Shown piece after piece: positions 1-9,452 of a stretch of DNA of 64,000 nt. This DNA is from LLD-282 sp964395835 (GTDB lineage Bacteria > Pseudomonadota > Gammaproteobacteria > Berkiellales > Berkiellaceae). Below the pieces are notes generated by a model. That model made no database searches. It was not told the DNA's origin and saw only the letters and a list, made by a program, of their open reading frames with translations. The position numbers were made by a program, and so were the translations under genes. Location: the NCBI GenBank assembly GCA_964395835.1, contig CAYNBJ010000004.1, positions 1 to 64,000 of the forward strand. The letters are read 5' to 3'. Every line of letters begins with the position of its first letter. The stretch's first letter is position 1.

Positions 1-1339
1 CCGACACCATTTCTTTGATTTCACGGTCAATCACTGCGATATTCTCTTTTTGAGGATTTTTCTCAAAAGAAAATTCAAACTTCTTTTCTCCGCTCACGTC
101 ATCACTCGGACGATTGACAGAGTAATAGGTCCGACCATCATCCTGTTTGCTCCGTGTAGAATGGTTTTTCATATGGTTATGCAGTTCTTGATAATAACGA
201 GTAAAGGCCTCCGCAAACGCAGCATTATAAGCATCAAAATGCTCTTGATCCTTTTTCCAGTCAATCTTGTCTCTCAAATCCACTGGCTTATGCTTTAAGT
301 ACTCTGTCAGGGAAAACTGCGTATCAAGGAGAGAATAATGGTAACAATTGTTGTTAGGCCCGATTTGTGATCTCTTAAAAACCTGTTTGTCCAATAGTTT
401 CCGGATTTCTTCTTGAGCATCATTATGTGCCCTTGCACGATACTCTTCTGCTTGTGCGCACTCAACATCTAATGAAGCCTTTTTTTGATTTGGAGCTATT
501 TTATGCTCTTGTTTCTTTTTGAGTGCATCCATCTCTGTTGCAACCTCTTGGAACAAGTTGCTTTCTAACTGATCAGCATATGTTTTTGGGTTTGAATAAC
601 TCAAGTCCTCACTCAGTTTGAAATTCTCTATCCAAACGAGCAACAAATTCAAAACACGAACATATTGATCTTTGTACTGAGCTGAAGAAAAATCTTCAGA
701 GAAAACATCTATGAAAAGATTTCCTATTCCCTGCCTTTTGGATTTGATGTCTTCCGAAGATAGACCGATTTCTCTGAGTTTGCCATAGATTTTTGCCACT
801 TCCTCTAAAAGGCTATCCAATTGTCGCAATGTCATATATTCATACATTTTCAAAGATATGTTATTGTTTTTAAAATATTCTGTTGTATCATTTTGAAAAT
901 CCATTTCACATTTCTGCGTTATTCGGTCTAGATTGCTTTTTGCACTTTCTGGATATTCTAGACGTTTTAAGTTTGCAAGTATTTTATCTTTTTCGTGATT
1001 AATAAAGAGCCCATATATTGTGTCTTCCTCCTTCTGAGAGCGCTTTCTAATCATGTAATGTCCATTCATATCCACCAGTTCAGGGGGTTGAATCTGCTCA
1101 AAAGTTAAATAACCTGGTAGGTGCATATGTATAAAATAATCATGGAGTTCCGGAATCCCGTTTATCATTTCAGGGGCTACTTTCTCTCCACGATAATTAT
1201 GATTATATGCCAGCATCTTTCCATAAATCTCCCCGCATTCCCTGAGCTCCCATGCAAACTCATCATGTTCTGGCATCAGTCCGTGGGCTTTGATTCCTTC
1301 ATTGTTCATAGTATCATCTCCGTCTGTCTCGATGAACAT
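1..1339 (-). CDS. Hypothetical protein, C-terminus cut by window edge
   Basis: Reading the minus strand, one frame stays open from an in-frame TGA at 1346-1348 down to base 1 with no stop, so at least 446 codons are present and the C-terminus lies outside the window. Start candidates are ATG at 1337-1339 and ATG at 1307-1309; the second begins MNNEGIKAHGLMPEHDEF. The product is hydrophilic and rich in D, E, K, N and Q. There is no signal peptide, membrane segment or motif I recognise; the middle (residues 150-350) looks helical and partly coiled-coil. It is divergent from the unknown gene starting at 1683 and shares a 343-base upstream region with it. The location beside a giant unknown gene suggests an accessory, possibly host-directed protein, but that is inference only. 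Confidence 0.75.
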   Translation of the reverse strand, partial: MFIETDGDDTMNNEGIKAHGLMPEHDEFAWELRECGEIYGKMLAYNHNYRGEKVAPEMINGIPELHDYFIHMHLPGYLTFEQIQPPELVDMNGHYMIRKRSQKEEDTIYGLFINHEKDKILANLKRLEYPESAKSNLDRITQKCEMDFQNDTTEYFKNNNISLKMYEYMTLRQLDSLLEEVAKIYGKLREIGLSSEDIKSKRQGIGNLFIDVFSEDFSSAQYKDQYVRVLNLLLVWIENFKLSEDLSYSNPKTYADQLESNLFQEVATEMDALKKKQEHKIAPNQKKASLDVECAQAEEYRARAHNDAQEEIRKLLDKQVFKRSQIGPNNNCYHYSLLDTQFSLTEYLKHKPVDLRDKIDWKKDQEHFDAYNAAFAEAFTRYYQELHNHMKNHSTRSKQDDGRTYYSVNRPSDDVSGEKKFEFSFEKNPQKENIAVIDREIKEMVS

Positions 1340-1682
1340 CGTCAATCAAGATCGCATGAATCCTCATAGCCTTTTAGATAGGACATATTTTCAAAAAAAG
1401 AATCGTCAAGACGCTTTAAGCAGAACAAGGATTCTCATCAGAAGAGCAATCCATCATCTCAGGGATGAGGTCACTTTAAAGAAAACTGATAGTCACGATG
1501 CATGCTTTCAAATGTGATTTCCATAAAAGACATGTGCGCATACTCTAAATCCGAGGTCTATATTGAAAATTCGATTTACTCAAACACTAAAGTATTTTTT
1601 TGAAAAAAAAGTATGAATTTTGCTCTGAACGAATCATTTACAGAGGCATCGATCCTATATGGTGTGATATGGGGACGGATTT
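1340..1682. other. Divergent intergenic region between two unknown genes
   Basis: No convincing coding frame is seen here. The stretch is AT-rich, with an A/T-dense tract near 1580-1620 and a small inverted repeat around 1459-1473 (CATC/GATG). It must hold the promoters of both flanking unknown genes, but no clear -35/-10 pair could be assigned. Confidence 0.5.
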
Positions 1683-3137
1683 TTGGTGCAGGAGATGTTT
1701 GATTTCACATTAGACACGCAGATGCTATGTAATTATACAGGTACGTTAAAAGGCTATAGCCCAATCATCGTACTTGGGTATTTTTCTGGATATCGCGATG
1801 CCGTTGATGGGTATAAGCGACGTTTTTATACGCATCCCAAGATTGGAATCGCGGGATTATCTGCTCAACGCACTCTCGATATTCAAAATTTTGTCCTCAA
1901 AAACGTATTAGGCACTCCGTCTTCTGCGCTCACCTCATCCTTAGGCCTGGCAAGTTATTGGATTGGTGGCTTAGCCATTCCATTTTTATATTCTTCCCAT
2001 AGTCCTGACTCTGTAACATTTTTTGTAGTTGATCGCCTACAAGATGCAGTGTCTAACCATCCTTTAATACCGATAGACCAAAAATTGACAATTTTACCCT
2101 GTTTCTACCCTGAATTTAAAACATACGGATTTGGAAAATTAGAACAAAAAAAACTGATAGGGCACACACTTTCTGATGAAGAATCGAAGAAAATAGAAAT
2201 TTTGCAGAGCTATCGCTCTGCGTTTGAAAGCTACAAAAAAATTTTAAGCGCAAGAAAAAAATACGCTTCACATGGTTTTTTTCAGGAAATGAAAGAGACG
2301 AATCCTCTCAACGGATCGGACTTGGAAGTAAAATCAAAATTTTGGTCTCTGTTTTTTGATCAAACAGAAACGCAAAAAAATGATATCGATACTTTTGAAG
2401 TTTTAAAATTTTTCTCTGTTGATGTGAATCACAATGAAAAGAGAGTGACTATTGAGATTCCAGCTGGATATGATTCCGATCTTCTTACAAACCACAAGAA
2501 AAAACTCTGCGATATGCTCAAAGATTTTAGGTCAAAAGATCATGCAAATACAGAACCTTATACCCTACAGATTGTGCAGGAATGGTCTCGTGCTTCAGAT
2601 GCCAAGTCATTGAAATTTGATAACATTCCAGATGGTTTTTCTCCAAGCTATCTTCTTTTAAATCCTGAGGAAGCGATTAAGCTGGAATCAGAAAATATTA
2701 TGACTTTAGGCGTTGATAACCCTTGTGCCCATATGAAAGGCACTCATTTATCACTCCCGCGCACTGAACAAAGCATCCAAAGGTGGGTCAACACAATTTT
2801 TGCTTTCGCATCCAAAGAAATTCAAGTTGAAATTTGCCTTTTTATGCTCGGGGAAATTCTCAAAGACGGTAATTTGCGGTTTTTGCTCAACCCTAAAAAA
2901 ATACTGTCTGCAATGGCATCCTTACCCAATATTGCTTTGAAAATCACTTTATGGCCTGTCAGGCTGATCATTTATGGCTTAAGTCTTATATGGCTCAAAG
3001 TCACCAAAAAAGACAAAAAACTTTTTGAAATGCCCACCTTAGACAGCGAACCCACCACTCCACTACGATATCCGTCTCAAATAGAAATAGCCAAAGAAAA
3101 GCCTCGCAAAAAACCCAAAAATACACGTTCCATATAG
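1683..3137 (+). CDS. Hypothetical protein with C-terminal hydrophobic segment
   Basis: This 484-codon frame encodes a protein I do not recognise. The N-terminal 120 residues contain mildly hydrophobic stretches (around residues 20-35 and 85-110). The middle is charged and helical. A strong hydrophobic segment lies near residues 405-445 (a run including LWPVRLIIYGLSLIWLKV), followed by a basic, proline-rich tail that ends KPRKKPKNTRSI. The start is uncertain: TTG at 1683 and GTG at 1686 lie about 8-11 bases after a GGGGA stretch, whereas ATG at 1695 has GGAG directly against it with no spacer. The layout of a soluble body, one or two membrane segments and a basic tail is compatible with a membrane-targeted effector or a cell-envelope protein. 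No family can be named. Confidence 0.7.
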   Translation: MVQEMFDFTLDTQMLCNYTGTLKGYSPIIVLGYFSGYRDAVDGYKRRFYTHPKIGIAGLSAQRTLDIQNFVLKNVLGTPSSALTSSLGLASYWIGGLAIPFLYSSHSPDSVTFFVVDRLQDAVSNHPLIPIDQKLTILPCFYPEFKTYGFGKLEQKKLIGHTLSDEESKKIEILQSYRSAFESYKKILSARKKYASHGFFQEMKETNPLNGSDLEVKSKFWSLFFDQTETQKNDIDTFEVLKFFSVDVNHNEKRVTIEIPAGYDSDLLTNHKKKLCDMLKDFRSKDHANTEPYTLQIVQEWSRASDAKSLKFDNIPDGFSPSYLLLNPEEAIKLESENIMTLGVDNPCAHMKGTHLSLPRTEQSIQRWVNTIFAFASKEIQVEICLFMLGEILKDGNLRFLLNPKKILSAMASLPNIALKITLWPVRLIIYGLSLIWLKVTKKDKKLFEMPTLDSEPTTPLRYPSQIEIAKEKPRKKPKNTRSI

Positions 3138-3199
3138 ATGTGCCAACGATCTCCATCAGATCTATACTTGGGGTTTAATACAATTGCATATCAAAAAAA

Positions 3200-3607
3200 A
3201 TGTCTCAAGCTATATGGACCTTAGAACGCAGAATTATTGAAGGATATACAACTCAAAATTCTATTTGTTTATTTGGTCAAGTTTTTCACTCAGGTGTCAT
3301 TCTCTCCGATCAGAGAATTCTCTCGGACGCCACTTGGTCATTAGAGAGCCTGATTGAGCATTGGGGCTCAGAAATGAGCAAGGTTCCTGAAGGAAGCATG
3401 ATTGGAATCAACAGGGAGAGTCAATTTTGTGCCGCAACCTATGAACGCTGGGCCCAGTGGGCCCATGAACACAAGCTGGGATTTGAATATGCAGCAGCGA
3501 ATCATCTTATAGGCATTAGTGCTTTTGTACCAAAGTTCTATTTTCTACTGATCCCCCAGGCGTTAGAACAGTCTGCAAAGCAGATCCTGTTCCCTCCTGA
3601 CCGCTAG
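3200..3607 (+). CDS. Small hypothetical protein
   Basis: A 135-codon frame opens at an ATG 62 bases after the preceding unknown gene, on the same strand. The product is soluble with normal amino acid composition and no motif I recognise; it is tryptophan-rich in the first 90 residues. No Shine-Dalgarno sequence is visible before the ATG, which lies in a run of A. Its last 92 bases overlap, tail to tail, the end of the giant minus-strand gene. Real coding is plausible from composition and position but not proven. Confidence 0.45.
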   Translation: MSQAIWTLERRIIEGYTTQNSICLFGQVFHSGVILSDQRILSDATWSLESLIEHWGSEMSKVPEGSMIGINRESQFCAATYERWAQWAHEHKLGFEYAAANHLIGISAFVPKFYFLLIPQALEQSAKQILFPPDR

Positions 3608-6600
3608 AAGATGAGAACCGTACAACAGAAGGTTCTGTACTCGGTATAGGAGGATGCTCGTGAACACTGTGAGGCACGGGCTCTGCTTTGTCTGAGGCAG
3701 CATAAAACCAATCCGCGTACGTGTTATAATCCAATAGGGTACTTGCGGCATTAGAGCATGCATCAAAAAAAGACATAAGAGCATTCGTAACATTTTTGAA
3801 ACATTCTATCAATAGCAAACCATAATAATGCCAAGAACTCGTATATTCTGTATTCACATATTGGGCTTCAGGGTCAATCTGTTTTGTCACACATAAGGTT
3901 TTTAAAAGAACAGTCTCATTTGCGTCTAAAAGGTCGTGTTCTTTGATATAGCTCGATAAGATTTTGTCAATCGCTGATTCAGAGCTTAAGTGACAAGCCT
4001 CTTTCATAAGATGGCATTCCCATGACAGTTTTGCTAAGTTTTCAATCTTTTGCCGTGAACTCAAATCGCACTTCACAATCTCCATACACTGGAGAGTAAT
4101 TTGATCTCGGAATGCTGTTTCTTGACCAAGCGTTTCAGTCTGACTCAGATTGTCGACAATACTGTCTACACAGCCTGCTATTGTGCTGCATTCAAAGTGT
4201 GTACAAATATTTTGGTAATATTGTTTTGCCGCATCACAAAAATTATTGTCGTTATTGAGCGTGTCTACAAAACTTGCAAAACTTTTAGCAGACTTACAGT
4301 TGCTGAAATTCAGAATATCTTTCGCAGGCTGCAGCATGTGTGTTTCCAGTTCCTGAAAAAAACATCTCAGCCAAAGTGCCCGCATCTCTTTCTTCTCTGA
4401 TGTTTCACCCTTGCTTATGGACAATTGATTCCGTATCTGGTCCAGATAGTCATTCGAACTCTTGTTTCTCAAACAAGAGCCTTTCAGCGACTTTTGAATC
4501 AGCTGTTTGCAAAGCATCTCTCGCTCATCTTGCCCCGACGACGGTGCACCTTGTTGTGCCGTCTGTAAAATCATTCGTGCAACGTGACGACTGCCCCATT
4601 CACTCAAAGATGGTAATGCGGTTATGTCAAAGAAGACGAAGTGTGTATTTTGCTCCTTGTGAAATCTTAAGAAAATCTTGTACAGTTCAGCCACGTCCTT
4701 GTCATTGCGCGGAGCGAAAAAAATATAAGAATCAACAATCTCTAGCAGTGCACGAGGCAGTCGGTTTTTTTTGTATTCTTCCTGATCTTTTCTCTCCACG
4801 ACCTGTGTGCCTGACAAATGAAAGCGTTCTTGACATAATCGTTTTATATAGTTAAAACACATGTCATAAAAATTATTTAAGTCACTAGAATGGATCTTAA
4901 TATGTGCTTGAAGCTCCAAGCAAAGATCGCTGCGCCGACTGGAACTTTGCGAACACTTTTTGTAAGACATGCAATATTGTGTAACTTTTTCTTGCATCCA
5001 TGGATTGAATTGCTGTTCTGATTTTAAGAAGCTGAAATCTGAAATATTCTCTGTACTTGGGGAAGATTCATAGTGTTTGATGATCTTGAAAATCGTCATG
5101 ATAGCATCAGCCTGTTTACGGCGCTGTCGATAAGTAGCAGTGATCTCTTGATAGCGATCTTGGCCGCAGATCTCTGTCAAAAGAGCATCTAGTGTCAGCA
5201 TTTCTCCATCATTCAATGCAGCAACATAGCAATGCAAAATCTTTGTAGCCACTGTTTCTAAAGCCATATCATCTTCATTAGACTGGATCCCGCAAGCAAT
5301 CATCTCTAATATACACTTTTGCTCAGTTGTGAAAGGCTCATATGGAATAAAAAATTGAATCGCTGCACAAAAGTTAGATCCTAACGCATAATAAGTCGCA
5401 TCAAAAAAAGTGAAATTTAAAATATCTGATGAGGCATCGCAGAGCGCTTCATCGATTTCGGTCAGATTCTGAAGCTTACTCAATACAGGGCGGCAAGTTT
5501 TGAAGATAGATGCTTCAATCAGAGATAATTGCGAAATAAAATATTTTTTCGCACCATATGTTTCAGCCATAGCTTTGAAGCTTTTTAAACATATACCGAA
5601 TAAATACCCACCTTGTTCAGCGGTCTGTAATTTCTTTTCTTGTTGAAAAGCTGCTTCAAAAAAATATTGTATGTCTTGTTTGCTAAAAAAATCTGGTAGC
5701 TGCGAGATCGTAAAAAAGATCGGATACTGATAAAATTTGGCAGACAGCAGAAGGTACCCTATTCGCTCTTGCTGAGAGCTTGTAGCAGTATAATTATCAA
5801 ATGTCGTTCTAAAACTTTTCATTTTTAAAAAGCATGTTATTCCTTGCTCAAAAACAATCGGGATAAACTCTTTAAAAACAGATCCATTAAAACTGATCTT
5901 TTTTTCTATATCACTTAAATCGTTGTTTAAAAGGAAGCTGTTGTAGGGCATACAAGACCTATGTCCCTTGTATTGGTTTATCTGCTCCAAATAAACACAA
6001 TTATCCTGGTTTGATCGCTGATCGGCATACAATTTAAAATAATTGCAGAACACATCAAACAATCGCTGCTCAAAATTGATAGAATCTGCCTGCTCTAACT
6101 CAATAAAGAGCTCTAGATATGCATTCATAGGGGGCTGTCTATTCTGTGCAGACAAGATCTTTTCATAACTGCTGCAGAATGTCCTCATATTCTTTTTGAG
6201 TATTTTTTTAATATAACCAACATCTTTTAGATATTGTTCGTTCCTAATCGCTGTTAGTGCTGCAGGCTGCTTTTTTTCGACAACTAGATACTGTAAACTT
6301 TGCAGTTCTTTGCTAATGTTTTCCACACTCTCCACGAAAAGAACAGGTTCATGTGCTGCTGTCTCAAAAGCAAGCTGCGTACCCACATGTGAAAAAAGCG
6401 CTTTGAAAAAATCAGGAGTAAAAGGTTTGAAAATGTTTGAAAGCGCATGATAAATCTTTTCTTTTTTATCGCCCTGATCATAAATAACATCATTTTTTAA
6501 ATGCAAATAATGAACAGTTTCGATCTTGCGCATATATGGACGAATGAGAGCCAAGATATCGTCAGAACTCTCATTGACGTAATACTTTCCCTCCATAATA

Positions 6601-9374
6601 ACTGCGTCTTTATCCATGCTACGCACATAAAAAGAAAGTTGTTCCCACCTTACCATAACCGAGATAAATTTTGTGATTGCACCAAAAGACTTGGTATCCA
6701 AAATGGCATTTAAATAATGCTTACTCTGTGTAGACGCTAATCGATTTTTATTGTCCAATGTTGCAAAAAGGCTATAGTGTATCCTGAACATATCCTCTAA
6801 CTGAGCAAGCGAATTGCTCAGTGAATCTGTCAATTTGTTATAGCATTCTTTGTATGTTGCAAAATCTTTGTCTTGTTTGATCTGGGCAAGATACTGATTC
6901 CAGCTGTTCAATAAATCCGCATGTTGATCAAACACAGCATTGACGACATCTTCTTCCCCAAAAAGCAGATTGAGCAATAACATAAGATTTTTTGTATGCT
7001 CTTGTGCGTACGTTTGTGATGCTTCCGTCAAAAGGCTCACAATATCCTGTGAGCTCTCCAAGGTTTTGAGCTTGCGATGATCGAGTTGCACCTGATCACG
7101 AGATGGCGACTTGTGTATAATTTGATTTAATTCCGATAACTGATCATAGCGTATCATCATATTGTAACACCATGACAATGCCTCTGCATCAAACCCTTGG
7201 AGGATACAATCCCCCTCCATGAGATCGGAAAAATCTATATAATAAAAAAAACTTTTCTTTTGGAAGTCCTGCAAGCATGCAATCGCTTTTTGAACTGATT
7301 GATTGTCTAATGCAGGAAAGTTGGCATAATCGGCCGCAATAAAAGACATAGGCTCAGTTACCCAATATCTTAACGTTTCTCCATCACCGCTTTGCTGCAA
7401 AAGGGTGTTCCAATCATATTGTGTATCGCACAGGTTTGCTTTTAGTGAAGAATGAAAATCTGCTAGCACTTTAAAATTTTGCAAAATCTCCCTTGAGTCA
7501 TCGTCTAGCCATGCAGAGCTTGTCATCAGTGTGATCGTTTCTCCCAAAACAGACTCAGAGTCCAAATATTGAGCAGCAATACTCTCCCAGGTGAAAAATT
7601 TTCTATTCTGCTGATAGCGCTGGAAAAGTGTCGTCCATGTCTTGTCTAGCCCTGTGTTTAAAGATTTTTCTTGATTTGTCTCTGTTTTTGCCTTTTGGAA
7701 GTTGCTGTCTTTGATTTGGGAAAAAATCTTTTTATTTTTTTGCCGTTCCGCTTCAGTGAATCTAGGAAGATCAACAGACATCATATCGACACTCTGCATC
7801 CTCGTATAATCTAAACTCACAAGAGTTTCCCAAAAAGATTGTAAAAACAATTTTGTCCATTTCTTGTTTTTATAAAAAATCGCAAAAGAACTAGCATAAT
7901 AATCTTCAATCTGTTTTCTAAATAGGCTATCCACAGTATGGACTTTTTCATAATCTCGCGCTGCAATAAAAGTATCTATCAAAGATTCCGTAAACCCCCC
8001 TTGACATGCGCCCAGACCTAGCACGCGGAGCGACTTGTCATTTATGCTCAGAGTGTGCATATATCTCCCCCGCAGCATTCGATATGAAAATCTCGTTTGA
8101 TTTAAAAACTCGCTAATATTAACGACCAGTGATCGTAGCGAATCTTGATGGGTATAAAAATCATTCACAGTCTGCATAAGTTCAGAGGCAATATTGCCGC
8201 CCAGATCAGGGATCGTATGATGAGGGCCATCACTAAAGAATCCAATTAATTTCTTTTTCGCCTCGGAAAATAGTGCCTCTAAACCGTCCAATTCTCCTTG
8301 CGTTCCATAATATGCTGCGCACCAGGCTTGCACCGGAAAAGAATTTTTCCAGTTTACATCTTTGAGCATTTCCTCAAGATGGTTTTGAATTACGAGAATG
8401 TATGCAATCACAGATTGATTATAGGTTCTTTTATCGCTATTCACTATTGTTATCAAATCGTATATTGTCTCATCGGTATCAGGCAGATGCTTTTCTAAAG
8501 TTAATTCTTCACTGGGATTCCTGCCAGACCCTCTATCGTCAGCTTGAATAATCCAATCACACTTATCTAGAGGCGACGTCACTTTAAAACACTGTTCCAG
8601 ATAGGTCGATTGAGCATTGTTTAGAAATTGATCTAAAAAATTCTCAAGAGCGTCATCAATATCAGATTCTCCGCAATGTTTTTCCTTCAACTCGACGGTT
8701 TTCTGTAAAAACATGTTTTTATCAAACGGTTTTGCCCAAGCTAATTTGTGCAGTTCTTCTATCGCCTCGCGTTGATAAGGGTCTATAAAATTTTGTTTCG
8801 ATTGTGACTGCTCTCGATATTGATCACATAAAAATTTGTATCGATATGGCATCGATTTAAAAAGCAACTCATCGGGACCAATCCAATCTTCTTTTTTTTG
8901 AGCATGATATGAAGGTTTAAACACATTCAGAAATAGTTTGAAAATCTGATCAATGGTTCCCTTTCCATTCTCAAGAAGCTGACGGTATCCATCAATATGA
9001 TTTTTAAGCTTAAAAGTCTTTTTTAACATGTCTTTGTCCGCATTTTTTATACGGTTGACAGCAGCCTTTCTGATCTGATTGACCTGAGTATTATGAGCCG
9101 TAGCAAGCGCTTCATGGTCTTCTCGTACATTCTGAGTCGCCTCTGTGCGACCGTAATAAAATTTTTCTTTGGCAGCGTATTCGTATTGATTTAAAAATGC
9201 TATCACTGTACTGCATTCGTCAGGATGTGTTTTGAAATAGAGTTCATGCTCATCAAGAGCTTCCTGCATCTTCGCCGACTCAAAAGGCGTTAAGCCTCTG
9301 CGATCTGTGTCATATTCATAGTGATTCATCATGTTAGACAAAAGGGGCGAAATAAAAGAAGAAGAATTAAACAT
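3516..9374 (-). CDS. Giant hypothetical protein (about 1952 aa)
   Basis: A single uninterrupted minus-strand frame of more than 5.8 kb encodes a soluble, mostly helical protein. The first ATG is at 9372-9374; an ATG pair about 40 bases further in (before NHYEYDTDRRG) is an alternative, and neither has a clear ribosome binding site. No signal peptide, transmembrane segment, ATPase, protease or toxin motif is recognised. The protein has many cysteines and aromatic residues and no obvious internal repeats. The last 70 residues are low-complexity, rich in S, P, G and T, and look disordered. An intact reading frame this long in an AT-rich genome implies selection. Size, solubility and lack of recognisable families resemble large secreted effectors of intracellular gammaproteobacteria, but this is inference. 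Confidence 0.85.
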   Translation of the reverse strand: MFNSSSFISPLLSNMMNHYEYDTDRRGLTPFESAKMQEALDEHELYFKTHPDECSTVIAFLNQYEYAAKEKFYYGRTEATQNVREDHEALATAHNTQVNQIRKAAVNRIKNADKDMLKKTFKLKNHIDGYRQLLENGKGTIDQIFKLFLNVFKPSYHAQKKEDWIGPDELLFKSMPYRYKFLCDQYREQSQSKQNFIDPYQREAIEELHKLAWAKPFDKNMFLQKTVELKEKHCGESDIDDALENFLDQFLNNAQSTYLEQCFKVTSPLDKCDWIIQADDRGSGRNPSEELTLEKHLPDTDETIYDLITIVNSDKRTYNQSVIAYILVIQNHLEEMLKDVNWKNSFPVQAWCAAYYGTQGELDGLEALFSEAKKKLIGFFSDGPHHTIPDLGGNIASELMQTVNDFYTHQDSLRSLVVNISEFLNQTRFSYRMLRGRYMHTLSINDKSLRVLGLGACQGGFTESLIDTFIAARDYEKVHTVDSLFRKQIEDYYASSFAIFYKNKKWTKLFLQSFWETLVSLDYTRMQSVDMMSVDLPRFTEAERQKNKKIFSQIKDSNFQKAKTETNQEKSLNTGLDKTWTTLFQRYQQNRKFFTWESIAAQYLDSESVLGETITLMTSSAWLDDDSREILQNFKVLADFHSSLKANLCDTQYDWNTLLQQSGDGETLRYWVTEPMSFIAADYANFPALDNQSVQKAIACLQDFQKKSFFYYIDFSDLMEGDCILQGFDAEALSWCYNMMIRYDQLSELNQIIHKSPSRDQVQLDHRKLKTLESSQDIVSLLTEASQTYAQEHTKNLMLLLNLLFGEEDVVNAVFDQHADLLNSWNQYLAQIKQDKDFATYKECYNKLTDSLSNSLAQLEDMFRIHYSLFATLDNKNRLASTQSKHYLNAILDTKSFGAITKFISVMVRWEQLSFYVRSMDKDAVIMEGKYYVNESSDDILALIRPYMRKIETVHYLHLKNDVIYDQGDKKEKIYHALSNIFKPFTPDFFKALFSHVGTQLAFETAAHEPVLFVESVENISKELQSLQYLVVEKKQPAALTAIRNEQYLKDVGYIKKILKKNMRTFCSSYEKILSAQNRQPPMNAYLELFIELEQADSINFEQRLFDVFCNYFKLYADQRSNQDNCVYLEQINQYKGHRSCMPYNSFLLNNDLSDIEKKISFNGSVFKEFIPIVFEQGITCFLKMKSFRTTFDNYTATSSQQERIGYLLLSAKFYQYPIFFTISQLPDFFSKQDIQYFFEAAFQQEKKLQTAEQGGYLFGICLKSFKAMAETYGAKKYFISQLSLIEASIFKTCRPVLSKLQNLTEIDEALCDASSDILNFTFFDATYYALGSNFCAAIQFFIPYEPFTTEQKCILEMIACGIQSNEDDMALETVATKILHCYVAALNDGEMLTLDALLTEICGQDRYQEITATYRQRRKQADAIMTIFKIIKHYESSPSTENISDFSFLKSEQQFNPWMQEKVTQYCMSYKKCSQSSSRRSDLCLELQAHIKIHSSDLNNFYDMCFNYIKRLCQERFHLSGTQVVERKDQEEYKKNRLPRALLEIVDSYIFFAPRNDKDVAELYKIFLRFHKEQNTHFVFFDITALPSLSEWGSRHVARMILQTAQQGAPSSGQDEREMLCKQLIQKSLKGSCLRNKSSNDYLDQIRNQLSISKGETSEKKEMRALWLRCFFQELETHMLQPAKDILNFSNCKSAKSFASFVDTLNNDNNFCDAAKQYYQNICTHFECSTIAGCVDSIVDNLSQTETLGQETAFRDQITLQCMEIVKCDLSSRQKIENLAKLSWECHLMKEACHLSSESAIDKILSSYIKEHDLLDANETVLLKTLCVTKQIDPEAQYVNTEYTSSWHYYGLLLIECFKNVTNALMSFFDACSNAASTLLDYNTYADWFYAASDKAEPVPHSVHEHPPIPSTEPSVVRFSSSSGQEGTGSALQTVLTPGGSVENRTLVQKH

Positions 9375-9452
9375 ACACAGATACAAACAAAAATATATTT
9401 TTTATTCTATCTCAAAAAGATCACAAATGACAGATGTTTGGTCCTTTTTTTA

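Noticed and set aside
4101..4855. Open plus-strand frames opposite the giant gene
   Set aside because: They lie entirely antisense to an intact 5.8-kb frame, have odd composition and lack ribosome binding sites.
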